NCBI RefSeq assembly: GCF_004923205.2
Contig: NZ_SELD02000018.1
Span: 372,001 to 436,000, forward strand
Reading direction: 5' to 3'
Length of the DNA: 64,000 bases
Origin: Paracoccus aeridis
Lineage (GTDB): Bacteria; Pseudomonadota; Alphaproteobacteria; Rhodobacterales; Rhodobacteraceae
Shown here: one piece after another, positions 50,181-59,079 of the stretch
Position numbering within the stretch: the stretch's first letter is position 1
How the letters are laid out: every line of letters begins with the position of its first letter
Notes under the pieces: model-generated
Databases searched by the model: none
The model's input: only the letters and a program-made list of their open reading frames with translations
Told to the model about the DNA's origin: nothing
Program-made: the position numbers and the translations under genes

Positions 50181-50184
50181 CCCC
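50134..50184 (+). terminator. Terminator ending the hairpin array
   Basis: Hairpin 8 (50134-50173) is followed by TTCTTTTCCCC (50174-50184). It would end the array transcript 40 bases before the rlmJ start. Confidence 0.7.
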
Positions 50185-50223
50185 GGCTTCCCTTCGCCTT
50201 GCCCGGCGCGCTATGCGTCGCGG

Positions 50224-51012
50224 ATGTTGTCCTACCAGCACAGCTATCATGCCGGGAACGCGGCGGACCTGCACAAGCACGCGCTGCTGGCAGTCGCGCT
50301 GGAGCGGCTGGCGTCCAAGGACAAGCCCCTCACCTATGTCGAGACGCACGCGGGCCGCGGCCTTTACGACCTGCACGCCCCCGAGGCGCTGCGGACGGGA
50401 GAGGCCGGGGCCGGAATCGTCCGCGCGCTGGATCGCGGCTGGCTGCCGCACGGTCATCCCCTGCTGGGCGCGCTGGACGCGGTACGGACCCGGCATGGCG
50501 CGGCGGCCTATCCCGGATCGCCGCTGATCGCCGCGCATTTCCTGCGGCCGGGCGACGTCGCGCATCTCGCGGAACTGCACCCGCGGGAACACGCGGCGCT
50601 GGCCGGGGTCGCGGGCTTTGCCCACCTGCACCGGCAGGACGGGTTCGAGATGGCGAACGCCCTTCTGCCGCCCACGCCGCGGCGCGGAATGCTGCTGATC
50701 GACCCGAGCTACGAGGTGAAGGCCGACTACGACCGCATTCCCGCCATCATCGGCAAGCTGGCGCGCAAGTGGAACGTCGGCGTGATCGCGCTGTGGTACC
50801 CGATCCTGACCGACGAGCGGCAGGCGGCGATGGTGCGCGCGCTGGCCGCGGCGCACCCGCAGGCGCTGTCGTCCGAGGTGCGGTTCCCGCCGGCGAAGGC
50901 CGGGCACGGGATGGTGGGATCGGGGATGTTCGTCATCAACCCGCCCTACGGGCTGGCCGAGGAGGCCGCGCGGCTGGGGGCGATCTTCGCGGCGGATCAG
51001 GGTCGCGGCTGA
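50224..51012 (+). CDS. rlmJ: 23S rRNA (adenine2030-N6)-methyltransferase RlmJ
   Basis: Methylates A2030 of 23S rRNA. Its 262 residues start MLSYQHSYHAGNAADLHKHA, with the family's YVETHAGRGLYDL (SAM site), LLIDPSYEVKADY (catalytic DPSYE/DPPY-type) and the C-terminal VINPPYGL. The ATG at 50224 gives the conserved family start but has no good SD; the upstream array terminator suggests either read-through or a promoter in 50180-50220. Confidence 0.93.
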   Translation: MLSYQHSYHAGNAADLHKHALLAVALERLASKDKPLTYVETHAGRGLYDLHAPEALRTGEAGAGIVRALDRGWLPHGHPLLGALDAVRTRHGAAAYPGSPLIAAHFLRPGDVAHLAELHPREHAALAGVAGFAHLHRQDGFEMANALLPPTPRRGMLLIDPSYEVKADYDRIPAIIGKLARKWNVGVIALWYPILTDERQAAMVRALAAAHPQALSSEVRFPPAKAGHGMVGSGMFVINPPYGLAEEAARLGAIFAADQGRG

Positions 51013-51195
51013 GCGGCCCGTCAGGGTCGCGCGGACGGGCGCCGCATCCTGCCCGCACAGCGGCCGAGATACGGGCCCGTGCACGCCGGACTTGCACTAC
51101 TCCGCCCGCGCATACGCTGTCGCATCATGGCAGGGCGCGCAAACGCGATCGCCCGCGCGTGAGCCGTGGCGCGAGAGCATCCGCGCCGTCGGATG

Positions 51196-51648
51196 TCACG
51201 CCGGCGCCGGCCGGTAGGTCAGCGTCCCCGCCTGCCCGCCGCCCCCGTCCGACGGGTGGCAGCGGCCGTTCCCGACCGGGATCTCGGCAAAGTCGAACGG
51301 GCTCACGTCCTTCAGGATCGCCACGTTGACGCCGTATTCGTCCGGGTTCGAGCGGCGCTGGTGGTGGGTGTAGATGCCGCAGACCCTGCAGAAGTGATGC
51401 ACCGCCGTCCGGGTGTTGAAGCGGTATTCGGCCAGCTGCTCCGCACCCGCGACGATCGTGATCCCGTCCAGGGGCGCGCTGACCGCGACCGCGCCGCGCA
51501 TCCGGCAGAAGGAACAGTCGCAGCGCCGCGCCGTGCGCAGCCCGTCCGACAGCCGCAGCCGCAGCCGCACCGCGCCGCAGTGGCAGGCGGCGTCGACCTC
51601 GGCCAGGTCGGGGTCGGGACCGCCCGGCAGCAGCCTCGCCCCGGTCAT
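51196..51648 (-). CDS. GFA/CENP-V domain zinc protein
   Basis: A 150-residue protein with the zinc-binding cysteines of the GFA (glutathione-dependent formaldehyde-activating) fold: ACHCGAVRLRL, CDCSFCRMRG and FCRVCGIYTHH. Members bind glutathione adducts, but activity is established for few. It overlaps the upstream hydrolase gene by four bases (ATGA). The 183-base gap between rlmJ and this gene shows GC-rich hairpins but no gene. Confidence 0.9.
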   Translation of the reverse strand: MTGARLLPGGPDPDLAEVDAACHCGAVRLRLRLSDGLRTARRCDCSFCRMRGAVAVSAPLDGITIVAGAEQLAEYRFNTRTAVHHFCRVCGIYTHHQRRSNPDEYGVNVAILKDVSPFDFAEIPVGNGRCHPSDGGGGQAGTLTYRPAPA

Positions 51649-52352
51649 GCCCGGGGCCCGATCTCGATCGCTCGCAGCAGCTCGGGCTCGATCACCTCAA
51701 CACCCGGGAGGCCGTCGCGCAGGGGCCCCGCGTCGGCCGCGAGCATCGGGAAGCTGCGGTAATGGCTCGGGATCACGGTCCTGAAGTCGAAATAGCGTTT
51801 TGCCGCGTAGGCCGCGCGGGCCATGTCCATGGTGAAGTGGCCGCCCGCGCTCAGGATCCCGATGTCGGGCCGGTGCAGGTCGCCCATCCAGTCCATGTCG
51901 GCCATGATGTCGGTGTCGCCGCTGAAATAAATGACGTGCCCCTCGCCCGCGATCATGTAGCCCGCCTCGGCGCCCGTATAGACCGGCTGGCCGTGCCGCC
52001 CCTCGGACGAGGAGGAGTGGCTGGCGGCGACCATCGTCACCTTCGCGCCGTTCAGGTCGACCGTCCCGCCCCGGTTGAAGCCGGTGGCTTCGATCCCTTC
52101 GCTGTTCGTCCACCACGTCATCAGGTCGAAGATCCCGAACACCGGTACGCCCAGCTTCTTCGAAAGCCGCGGCACGTCCCCGGTGTGGTCGAAATGGCCG
52201 TGGGTGACGAGGATGTGGGTCGCGCCCGCAACGGCCTCGTCGTGGCGGTCCTCGGGCATCGACGGGTTCCCGTCCAGCCACGGGTCGATCAGGATCACCG
52301 CGCGCTCGATCTCGATGCGCCAGCTTCCGTGGCCGAGCCAGACAAGTTTCAT
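51645..52352 (-). CDS. Metallo-beta-lactamase-fold hydrolase (UPF0173/UlaG-like)
   Basis: A 235-residue MBL-fold protein starting MKLVWLGHGSWRIEIERAVI, with the metal motif THGHFDHTGD, a later SGDTD and PSHYRSFPML. UPF0173 proteins are predicted metal-dependent hydrolases, related to UlaG lactonases; the substrate is unknown. Translationally coupled with the GFA-type gene downstream and divergent from gatC. Confidence 0.92.
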   Translation of the reverse strand: MKLVWLGHGSWRIEIERAVILIDPWLDGNPSMPEDRHDEAVAGATHILVTHGHFDHTGDVPRLSKKLGVPVFGIFDLMTWWTNSEGIEATGFNRGGTVDLNGAKVTMVAASHSSSSEGRHGQPVYTGAEAGYMIAGEGHVIYFSGDTDIMADMDWMGDLHRPDIGILSAGGHFTMDMARAAYAAKRYFDFRTVIPSHYRSFPMLAADAGPLRDGLPGVEVIEPELLRAIEIGPRA

Positions 52353-52456
52353 CGTTCGCTCCTTCCGGGTCCGGGCCGCGCCGCTTCCAGTCGGGCCAGC
52401 GGCTTGCAGGGTGTCGCACCGGACGGTAAACGCGGGCCAAGCGAAAGGAAAACCGA

Positions 52457-52744
52457 ATGTCGATTGACCCCTCCGAGGCCCGCAAGGTCGCGCATCTGGC
52501 GCGGATCGCGGTTCAGGACGAGGCGCTGCCGGCGCTTGCCGCCGAGCTGAACGGCATCCTGCATTTCATGGAGCAGCTGAACGAGGTCGACGTGACGGGC
52601 GTCGAGCCGATGACGGGCGTCGAGCCGATGCGCCTGAAGCGGCGCGAGGATGTCGTCACCGACGGCGACATGCAGATCCGCATCCTGCGCAACGCCCCGG
52701 ACGCGCGCGAGGGGTTCTTTGCCGTGCCGAAGGTGGTGGAATGA
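52457..52744 (+). CDS. gatC: Asp/Glu-tRNA amidotransferase subunit C
   Basis: Small subunit that stabilises GatA in the transamidation of Glu-tRNA(Gln) and Asp-tRNA(Asn). Its 95 residues start [19 protein letters not shown] and end [10 protein letters not shown] short in-frame duplication is present: GVEPM occurs twice in [12 protein letters not shown], from an 18-base tandem repeat (about 52596-52631). The SD AAAGGAAAA precedes the ATG; the stop overlaps gatA (ATGA). Confidence 0.96.
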   Translation: MSIDPSEARKVAHLARIAVQDEALPALAAELNGILHFMEQLNEVDVTGVEPMTGVEPMRLKRREDVVTDGDMQIRILRNAPDAREGFFAVPKVVE

Positions 52745-54219
52745 GCCTGCAGCAGCTGACCATCGCCGAGGCGCGCGACCGCCTGCGCGCGGGCGACGTG
52801 ACCGCGACCGACCTGACCCACGCCTGCCTGTCGGCGATCGACGCGGGGTCGCCGCTGAACGCCTTCGTCCACCACACCCCCGACATCGCGCTGGCGCAGG
52901 CCGAGGCCGCGGACCAGCGCCTGCGCGCGGGCGACGCGCCGTCCATGTGCGGGATCCCGGTCGGGATCAAGGACCTGTTCTGCACGCGGGGCGTGGCCTC
53001 GCAGGCGGCGTCGCGGATCCTCGAAGGGTTCCTGCCCGAATACGAATCCACCGTGACGCAGAACCTGTTCGACGCCGGCGCGGTGATGCTGGGCAAGCTT
53101 AACATGGACGAGTTCGCGATGGGCTCGTCGAACGAGACCAGCGTCTACGGGAACGCCGTGAACCCGTGGAAGTCCGGCGACGCGCCGCTCACGCCCGGCG
53201 GATCGTCGGGCGGGTCTGCCGCCGCCGTGGCCGCCGACCTGTGCCTTGCCGCGACCGGCACCGACACCGGCGGCTCGATCCGCCAGCCCGCCGCCTTCAC
53301 CGGCATCGTCGGGCTGAAGCCGACCTACGGCCGGGTGTCGCGCTGGGGGACGATCGCGTTCGCATCCTCGCTCGACCAGGCCGGGCCGATGACGCGGACG
53401 GTCCGCGACGCGGCGATCATGCTGGGCGCGATGGCGTCCGTCGATCCGAAGGATTCGACCTCGGCCGACCGGCCGGTGCCCGACTACGAGGCGGCGCTGA
53501 CCGGCGACATCCGGGGCAGGCGCATCGGCATCCCGCGCGAATACCGGATGGACGGCATGTCGCCCGAAATCGACGCGCTGTGGAAGCAGGGCGCCGAGAT
53601 GCTGCGCGACGCGGGCGCCGAGATCGTCGACATCAGCTTGCCGCACACGAAATACGCGCTGCCCGCCTATTACGTGATCGCCCCGGCCGAGGCGTCCTCG
53701 AACCTCGCCCGCTACGACGGGGTGCGCTACGGCCGCCGCGCCGCGCTGCACGCGGGCGACGGCGTGACCGAGATGTACGAACGCACCCGCGCCGAGGGCT
53801 TCGGCCCCGAGGTGCAGCGCCGCGTGATGATCGGCACCTACGTGCTGTCGGCGGGCTTCTATGACGCCTACTACAACCTCGCGCGCAAGGTCCGCGCGCT
53901 GATCAAGCGCGACTTCGACGAGGCGTTCGCGGGCGGCATCGACACGATCCTGACGCCCACGACGCCCTCGGCCGCGTTCCCGCTGGGCTCGATGCAGGAC
54001 GCGGACCCGGTCGAGATGTATCTCAACGACGTGTTCACCGTGACGGTGAACCTCGCCGGGCTGCCGGGCCTGTCGGTGCCGGTCGGGCTGAACAGCCAGG
54101 GCCTGCCGCTGGGCCTGCAGCTGATCGGCCGCCCGTGGGACGAGGGCAACCTTCTGAACCACGGCGCGGTGCTGGAAAAGGCGGCCGGGTTCTCTGCGAA
54201 ACCGAAACGCTGGTGGTAG
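52741..54219 (+). CDS. gatA: Asp/Glu-tRNA amidotransferase subunit A
   Basis: Amidase that releases ammonia from glutamine for tRNA-dependent Gln/Asn formation. Its 492 residues carry the amidase triad K77 (GIKDLF), S155 ([13 protein letters not shown]) and S179 ([13 protein letters not shown]). The gene follows gatC with four-base overlap; gatB is not in this window. Confidence 0.97.
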   Translation: MSLQQLTIAEARDRLRAGDVTATDLTHACLSAIDAGSPLNAFVHHTPDIALAQAEAADQRLRAGDAPSMCGIPVGIKDLFCTRGVASQAASRILEGFLPEYESTVTQNLFDAGAVMLGKLNMDEFAMGSSNETSVYGNAVNPWKSGDAPLTPGGSSGGSAAAVAADLCLAATGTDTGGSIRQPAAFTGIVGLKPTYGRVSRWGTIAFASSLDQAGPMTRTVRDAAIMLGAMASVDPKDSTSADRPVPDYEAALTGDIRGRRIGIPREYRMDGMSPEIDALWKQGAEMLRDAGAEIVDISLPHTKYALPAYYVIAPAEASSNLARYDGVRYGRRAALHAGDGVTEMYERTRAEGFGPEVQRRVMIGTYVLSAGFYDAYYNLARKVRALIKRDFDEAFAGGIDTILTPTTPSAAFPLGSMQDADPVEMYLNDVFTVTVNLAGLPGLSVPVGLNSQGLPLGLQLIGRPWDEGNLLNHGAVLEKAAGFSAKPKRWW

Positions 54220-54259
54220 GCTGAACCCCGAGCTGCGCCCCGAGCGCGAGGAGAGAGTG

Positions 54260-54973
54260 ATGCGTCGAACGATCCTGATCCCGGCCCTGGTCCCCGTCCT
54301 CGTGCTGGCCGCCTGCGGCGAGAACAGCGGCTGGAACCCGAACTACCGCGCCAACGCGACCCCCTATGGCGACTATCTGCGGACGCGGGAAAGCGCGCTG
54401 ATGGGACGGCGCGGGGAACCGCCGCGGATCGTCCCCGTCACGCTGCCGGTGAAGGCGCCCACGCCCGAGCAGATCGCGGGCCACTCGCTGCGCCCGGTGC
54501 CCGAGGCGACGCTCGCGAAGGTCCGCCGCCCGGCGGGCGCGCCCGCGATCGACCCCTACCCAACCGAGCCGGTCCTGGCGACGGCGCCGGTCGCGAACGG
54601 GAAGGCCGTGGCGGGCAAGGCCGTGGTGGTGACGCCCGTGGCAGTCACGCCGGTGATGAGGGGTCCGGGCACGGTCGCGGTGGCCCCGGTGGCCGCGGCA
54701 CCCGTCGCCGTGGTCCGGTCCGCGCCCACGCTGGACGCCTATGCCCGCGCCAACACGCAGACCCCCGGCACCCGCGTCTACGCCCGCCCGGTGGGCTACG
54801 GCGCCGTAGATGCCAGCCCGCAGTCCTGCGCCGCATACCCCGACCCTGCCGCCGCGCAGGCCGCGTTCCTCGCCCAGGGCGGCCCGGCAGTCGATCCGCT
54901 GGGGCTCGACCCCGACGGTGACGGCTTCGTCTGCGGCTGGGATCCGGCGCGCTACCGCTCCGCCGCAAATTGA
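54260..54973 (+). CDS. Lipoprotein with C-terminal Excalibur-like motif
   Basis: A 237-residue predicted lipoprotein: signal MRRTILIPALVPVLVLAAC with a lipobox at LAAC. A Pro/Val/Ala-rich low-complexity middle follows (about 120-160, with repeated VTPV/VAPVAAAPV). The C-terminus, QSCAAYPDPAAAQAAF and DPDGDGFVCGWD, resembles the calcium-binding Excalibur motif. The ATG at 54260 (SD GGAGAGAG) is preferred over the adjoining GTG 54257. Function unknown; its stop overlaps the amidase start. Confidence 0.85.
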   Translation: MRRTILIPALVPVLVLAACGENSGWNPNYRANATPYGDYLRTRESALMGRRGEPPRIVPVTLPVKAPTPEQIAGHSLRPVPEATLAKVRRPAGAPAIDPYPTEPVLATAPVANGKAVAGKAVVVTPVAVTPVMRGPGTVAVAPVAAAPVAVVRSAPTLDAYARANTQTPGTRVYARPVGYGAVDASPQSCAAYPDPAAAQAAFLAQGGPAVDPLGLDPDGDGFVCGWDPARYRSAAN

Positions 54974-55680
54974 CGTGGCCTTCCCCGAACCACGGAGAGC
55001 GTCGGGGAACACAGCGGCCTGACCTGATCGTCCTGCATTATACCGGCATGGCGGACGCCGCCTCTGCCCGCGCGCGGCTGTGCGACCCGGCGGCCGAGGT
55101 CTCGGCGCACTGGCTTCTGCTGGAGGACGGCACCGCCGAGGCGCTGGTGGCCGAGGATCGGCGCGCGTGGCACGCGGGTGCCGGATCGTGGCGCGGGCGG
55201 GGCGACGTGAACTCCCACTCCATCGGCATCGAGATCGTGAACCCCGGCGACCGCCCGTTTCCCGCCGCGCAGATGGCGGGGCTGGAGCGGCTGCTGCCGG
55301 GGATCATGGATCGCTGGAACATCGGGCCCGAGGGGGTGATCGGCCATTCCGACATGGCGCCGGGCCGCAAGATCGACCCCGGCCCGCGCTTCGACTGGCG
55401 CCGGCTCGCCCGCGCCGGCCTGGCGCTGTGGCCCGTGGAAGCGGACGACGCGCCCGAGCCGCCGCCGCTTGGGGACAGTCTCGACCGGATCGGTTACCCG
55501 CAGGTCGATGCGGCGACGCGGCTGGCCGCGTTCCGCCTGCGCTATCGCCCGGGTGCGAACGGGCCGGAAACGGACCGCGACCGGGCCGTGGCCGCCGCCG
55601 TGGCCCGGCTCGCCAGCGGCCGGAGCGCGGAAACCCAGCCACAAGGCCGGGAAAAATCTGGCCGCACTTCGACGCGTTAA
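54970..55680 (+). CDS. N-acetylmuramoyl-L-alanine amidase (Amidase_2/AmpD-like)
   Basis: Zinc amidase that splits the MurNAc-L-Ala bond in cell-wall recycling. Its 236 residues start at TTG (54970), overlapping the preceding stop as TTGA. Family motifs are LIVLHYTGM (first zinc His), SIGIEIVNPG and VIGHSDMAPGRKIDPG (later zinc His and Asp). No good SD stands before the TTG; coupling to the lipoprotein stop may substitute. The stop codon lies inside a perfect CtrA site. Confidence 0.93.
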   Translation: MTWPSPNHGERRGTQRPDLIVLHYTGMADAASARARLCDPAAEVSAHWLLLEDGTAEALVAEDRRAWHAGAGSWRGRGDVNSHSIGIEIVNPGDRPFPAAQMAGLERLLPGIMDRWNIGPEGVIGHSDMAPGRKIDPGPRFDWRRLARAGLALWPVEADDAPEPPPLGDSLDRIGYPQVDAATRLAAFRLRYRPGANGPETDRDRAVAAAVARLASGRSAETQPQGREKSGRTSTR

Positions 55681-55692
55681 CGACTTGTTAAC
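55677..55692 (+). promoter_or_regulatory. Perfect CtrA-type site before the Hint gene
   Basis: TTAA (55677-55680), seven bases CGACTTG, TTAA (55688-55691) and C fit the CtrA consensus TTAA-N7-TTAAC exactly. It lies 61 bases before the Hint gene ATG and overlaps the amidase stop. CtrA is a master regulator in Alphaproteobacteria and, in Rhodobacterales, controls motility and gene transfer agents. Confidence 0.6.
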
Positions 55693-55752
55693 CAGACCGC
55701 CCCAGTTTCCCGCGGAAAGCGGCCGGAATGGCCAGAGCAGGGGACAGGCACA

Positions 55753-56958
55753 ATGGCCGGCGGCATACAGTACATCACCACCCTGACCTTCCCCGAGCCG
55801 GGGCCCGTCGGCCGCGATATAGGCGCGCCGTCGCTCACGCCGTTCTACCGCAGCAGTTTCCTGGCCAGCGACGCGACGGTGACCAAGACCGCGATCGCGG
55901 ACGAGGACGACTACTTCGAGACACTGGACCACCATCTGGTGCTTCCCGAATCCTACGCCGACGATCCGACGCAGTCGCTCGCGCAGGACACGATGCTGGG
56001 CGGTACGCTTTACCCGGCAGGTCTGCGGATCAGCCTGTTCGACGGCGGCATCTTCGAACAGCTGGGTCCCGAGGGACAGAAGACGGGCAACATGTTCATG
56101 CTGACGGTGCCCTGCCGGATCACGTTCGACGGCATCTACCCGACATCGGTGCAGCTGGGCGATCTCAGCTCGGTGTTCGTCTTTGCCGTGCCGCAAACCG
56201 ACGCCGAGGGCAACACCACCTTGCCGGTGTTCGACCCGAACGCGGAATACACCTGGCGAAAGGACGGCTGGGTCATGGGCGGCGAAGCCTTTCGGCCCTA
56301 CAGCCACAGCCCCGCCGTCCTGGGCGAGGACAACGTGCCCTGCTTCACCACCGGCACGCTGATCGCCTGCGACAGCGGCGATCGCCGGATCGAGACGCTG
56401 GAGCGCGACGACCTCGTCTGCACCCGCGACAACGGGATGCGCCGGATCCGCTGGATCGGGTCGAAGACGCTGGACGCGGCGGCGCTCGACCTGAACCCCG
56501 CGCTTCGCCCGATCCGCATCCGGGCCGGCGCGCTGGGGAAGGGGCTGCCGGAAACCGACCTGACCGTGTCGCCGCAGCACCGGGTGCTGGTCCAGTCCGA
56601 CCTGACCCGCAAGCTCAGCGGCGAATGGCAGGTGCTGGTCGCAGCCAAGCACCTGACCGACATCGAGGGGATCAAGGTGGTGCGCGACGGATCGAGCGTC
56701 ACCTATTGGCACATGCTGTTCGATGGGCACGAGCTGGTCCAGTCGAACGGCGCCTGGACGGAATCGCTCTATGCCGGGCCGGAGGCGATGAAGTCGCTGG
56801 ACAGCGGCGCCCGGCGCGAGATCATGCGCCTGTTCCCCGAACTCGCCGAAACCGGCGTCCCGCGCGATCCGCCCGCCCGCCCCGTCGTGAGCGGGCGCAC
56901 CGGCCGCAAGCTCGGCCGCCATCACGCCCGCAAGAACGTCGCGCTGATCGAGGGCTGA
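55753..56958 (+). CDS. Hint-domain protein
   Basis: A 401-residue protein with an uncharacterised N-terminal half (MAGGIQYITTLTFPEPGPVG to about 195) and a Hint (hedgehog/intein) domain starting at Cys197 (CFTTGTLIACDSGDRRIETL), with LVCTRDNGMRRIRWIGSKTL and VSPQHRVLVQSD (the conserved His block). Such Hint_2 proteins are frequent in Rhodobacterales and are often secreted by type I systems, but no RTX repeats or signal peptide are visible here. No function is proven. A CtrA site is just upstream. Confidence 0.9.
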   Translation: MAGGIQYITTLTFPEPGPVGRDIGAPSLTPFYRSSFLASDATVTKTAIADEDDYFETLDHHLVLPESYADDPTQSLAQDTMLGGTLYPAGLRISLFDGGIFEQLGPEGQKTGNMFMLTVPCRITFDGIYPTSVQLGDLSSVFVFAVPQTDAEGNTTLPVFDPNAEYTWRKDGWVMGGEAFRPYSHSPAVLGEDNVPCFTTGTLIACDSGDRRIETLERDDLVCTRDNGMRRIRWIGSKTLDAAALDLNPALRPIRIRAGALGKGLPETDLTVSPQHRVLVQSDLTRKLSGEWQVLVAAKHLTDIEGIKVVRDGSSVTYWHMLFDGHELVQSNGAWTESLYAGPEAMKSLDSGARREIMRLFPELAETGVPRDPPARPVVSGRTGRKLGRHHARKNVALIEG

Positions 56959-56985
56959 GCCCCCGACCAGCGACCTGTCCGGCGG

Positions 56986-58620
56986 TCAGCGCACCGTGAT
57001 GCGCCCGTCCAGCGCGGGCGCGAACTCCGGGCCCTTGGCGGCGAGATACTCGGCCAGCACGTCGGCGAGATCGGGACCGAAGTCGTAGACGTCGGTCGCC
57101 TTCGTCGCGAAGGCGGTGTAGCCGTCTCCACCGTTGCGCATGTAGTTGTTCGACACGACGCCGTAGGTCGCGGCGGGGTCGATCGGCACCCATCCGTCGC
57201 CGTCACGCACCATCACGTCGGAAATCCGGCTGCCCTCCGCGGCGGCCGGATCGACGGTGTACTTCAGCCCCGCGACCTGGGCAAAGCGCCCCGCGCCTTC
57301 CTCGTACTGGCTCGCGCCGTTTTCCAGCGCGGCGACCACGTCCGCACCGGGCAGTCGGAAGGTGGCGAGCGTGTTCTGGAACGGCAGGACGCTGATCACC
57401 TCGCCCATGGTCACCGGACCCGCATCGATCGCGGCGCGCAGCCCGCCGCCGTTCTGGATCGCGATGGTGACGCCCTGGTTGCGAACCCGTTCCAGCATGG
57501 CGTCGGCGACGACGCTGCCCATCTCGCACTCGCGCGCGCGGCACTGGTCGCGGTCGGCGCCGATGGGCACGGCAAGCTGCGCGACCTGCCGCTGGCGCAG
57601 CTCCTCGAGCGGCTTCGCGAGCTCCGCCACGCGCGCCTTCACGCCCTCGTCCTCGGGGATGCTCGCATCCAGCAGGATCGGCTCGCCCTCGGCTGCGGTG
57701 ACGTTGCCGGCGTCGTCGAAGGTCAGCACGAGATGGCCGAGATAGCGCCCGGCGGTCCCCGCCTGCACGACCGGCACCTGCGCCCCGCCCTCGCCCGCGA
57801 CCATCGTCGGATAGTCGCCCGCCGCATCCTCGTCCCCGGTCTTCAGATAGGTATGCGTGTGCCCGCCGACGACCGCGTCGACACCCGCGACCCTGGCCAT
57901 TTCCTGGTCGCGGTCATAACCCACGTGCGTCAGGGCGATGATCTTGTTCACCCCCTGCGCGGCCAGGTCGGCCGCGGCGGCGGCCAGGCTTTCTGCCTCG
58001 TCCTGGAAGACGACCGAAGGGCCGGGCGAGGCGATCTGCGTCGTCTCGGTCGTGGTGAGGCCGACGATCCCGATCTTCTCGCCGCCCGCGTCCAGCACCG
58101 CGGTCTTCGGCAGCTTGCCCTTCAGCACGTTCGACTGCGACACGTCGATGTTGGTCGACACGACCGGGAAGTCGACCCCGTCCAGCAACACGGCCAGCCC
58201 CTCGGGGCCGTCGTCGAATTCGTGGTTGCCGACCGTCATCGCATCGTAGCCGAGGCGGCCCATCAGCTCGACCGTATCCTTGCCCTTGTAGGTCGAATAG
58301 AACAGCGATCCCTGATACTGGTCGCCCGCATCCAGCAGGATCACCGGCTCGCCCTTCGCCTCCGCCTCCGCGCGGACCCGGGCGATCGCGGTCGCGAGCC
58401 GGGCCGAGCCGCCGAAGCACTCGTTCTTCGCCTGGGTCTCCGCGTCGCAGGTGCTGTCGTACTTGTTGACCGGCTCGACGCGGCTGTGGAAATCGTTGGT
58501 GTGAAGGACGTGCAGCCTGAACTCGGCATGGGCGAGCCCCGCCGACAGCGCAAGCGCGGCGGCGCTGCACGACATCGTGCGAAGGGACATGCGGACGATC
58601 GGGGACATGGTGCGGGACAT
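56986..58620 (-). CDS. Periplasmic 5'-nucleotidase / 2',3'-cyclic phosphodiesterase
   Basis: UshA/YfkN-type secreted phosphoesterase. It has a signal peptide (MSRTMSPIVRMSLRTM, then AAALALSAGLAHA, cleavage after AHA), a metallophosphoesterase domain (HTNDFHSRVEPV, DAGDQYQGS, GNHEFDDG, GGHTHT) and a 5'-nucleotidase C-domain (NGGGLRAAIDAG, VVSNNYMRNGGDGY). 544 residues. The start at 58620 is chosen for SD AGGAGCC; a longer frame to 58653 spoils the signal. Convergent with the Hint gene. Confidence 0.94.
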   Translation of the reverse strand: MSRTMSPIVRMSLRTMSCSAAALALSAGLAHAEFRLHVLHTNDFHSRVEPVNKYDSTCDAETQAKNECFGGSARLATAIARVRAEAEAKGEPVILLDAGDQYQGSLFYSTYKGKDTVELMGRLGYDAMTVGNHEFDDGPEGLAVLLDGVDFPVVSTNIDVSQSNVLKGKLPKTAVLDAGGEKIGIVGLTTTETTQIASPGPSVVFQDEAESLAAAAADLAAQGVNKIIALTHVGYDRDQEMARVAGVDAVVGGHTHTYLKTGDEDAAGDYPTMVAGEGGAQVPVVQAGTAGRYLGHLVLTFDDAGNVTAAEGEPILLDASIPEDEGVKARVAELAKPLEELRQRQVAQLAVPIGADRDQCRARECEMGSVVADAMLERVRNQGVTIAIQNGGGLRAAIDAGPVTMGEVISVLPFQNTLATFRLPGADVVAALENGASQYEEGAGRFAQVAGLKYTVDPAAAEGSRISDVMVRDGDGWVPIDPAATYGVVSNNYMRNGGDGYTAFATKATDVYDFGPDLADVLAEYLAAKGPEFAPALDGRITVR

Positions 58621-58740
58621 GATGGCTCCTGTCGGACTGGCCTGGAAGGACACCCCCTACCATAGCCGCCGCATCCCCATTGTGACAGTCGGGACCGCCG
58701 CGCGCTTGACCACCCCGGCGATGCGCCGCACAACCGCGCC

Positions 58741-59079
58741 ATGATGATCTACAAGATCCTGCGGGCCGGGGAATGGGCCCAGCTGCGCGCGCACGGCGAA
58801 AGCGCCGGCGCGCCGGTGGACGTGGCCGACGGCTTCGTCCACTTCTCCACCGCGCCGCAACTGCCCGAAACGCTGCGCCGCCACTTTGCGGGCGAAGCCG
58901 GCCTGCACCTCATCGCGTGCGATGCCGATGCGTTGGGCGACGCCCTCCGGTGGGAGCCGTCCCGCGGGGGCGCGCTCTTTCCCCATCTCTACCGCGTGCT
59001 GCGGCTGTCCGACGTACGCTTCGACCGACCCGTGGCGCTTGACGCCGACGGCACCCACGACACCGGACCGCTCGCATGA
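58741..59079 (+). CDS. DUF952-family protein
   Basis: A 112-residue protein of the DUF952 family ([52 protein letters not shown]); members are ADP-ribosyltransferase-fold-like and uncharacterised. Tandem ATGs at 58741 and 58744 leave the exact start open. It overlaps pyrD by four bases, an association seen in other Alphaproteobacteria. Confidence 0.9.
   Translation: MMIYKILRAGEWAQLRAHGESAGAPVDVADGFVHFSTAPQLPETLRRHFAGEAGLHLIACDADALGDALRWEPSRGGALFPHLYRVLRLSDVRFDRPVALDADGTHDTGPLA

Noticed and set aside
49735-51012. A long open frame running through the hairpin array into rlmJ
   Set aside because: The upstream part encodes only Ser/Pro/Arg low-complexity sequence created by the CTCCTCC loops; RlmJ starts naturally at 50224 and a terminator lies before it.
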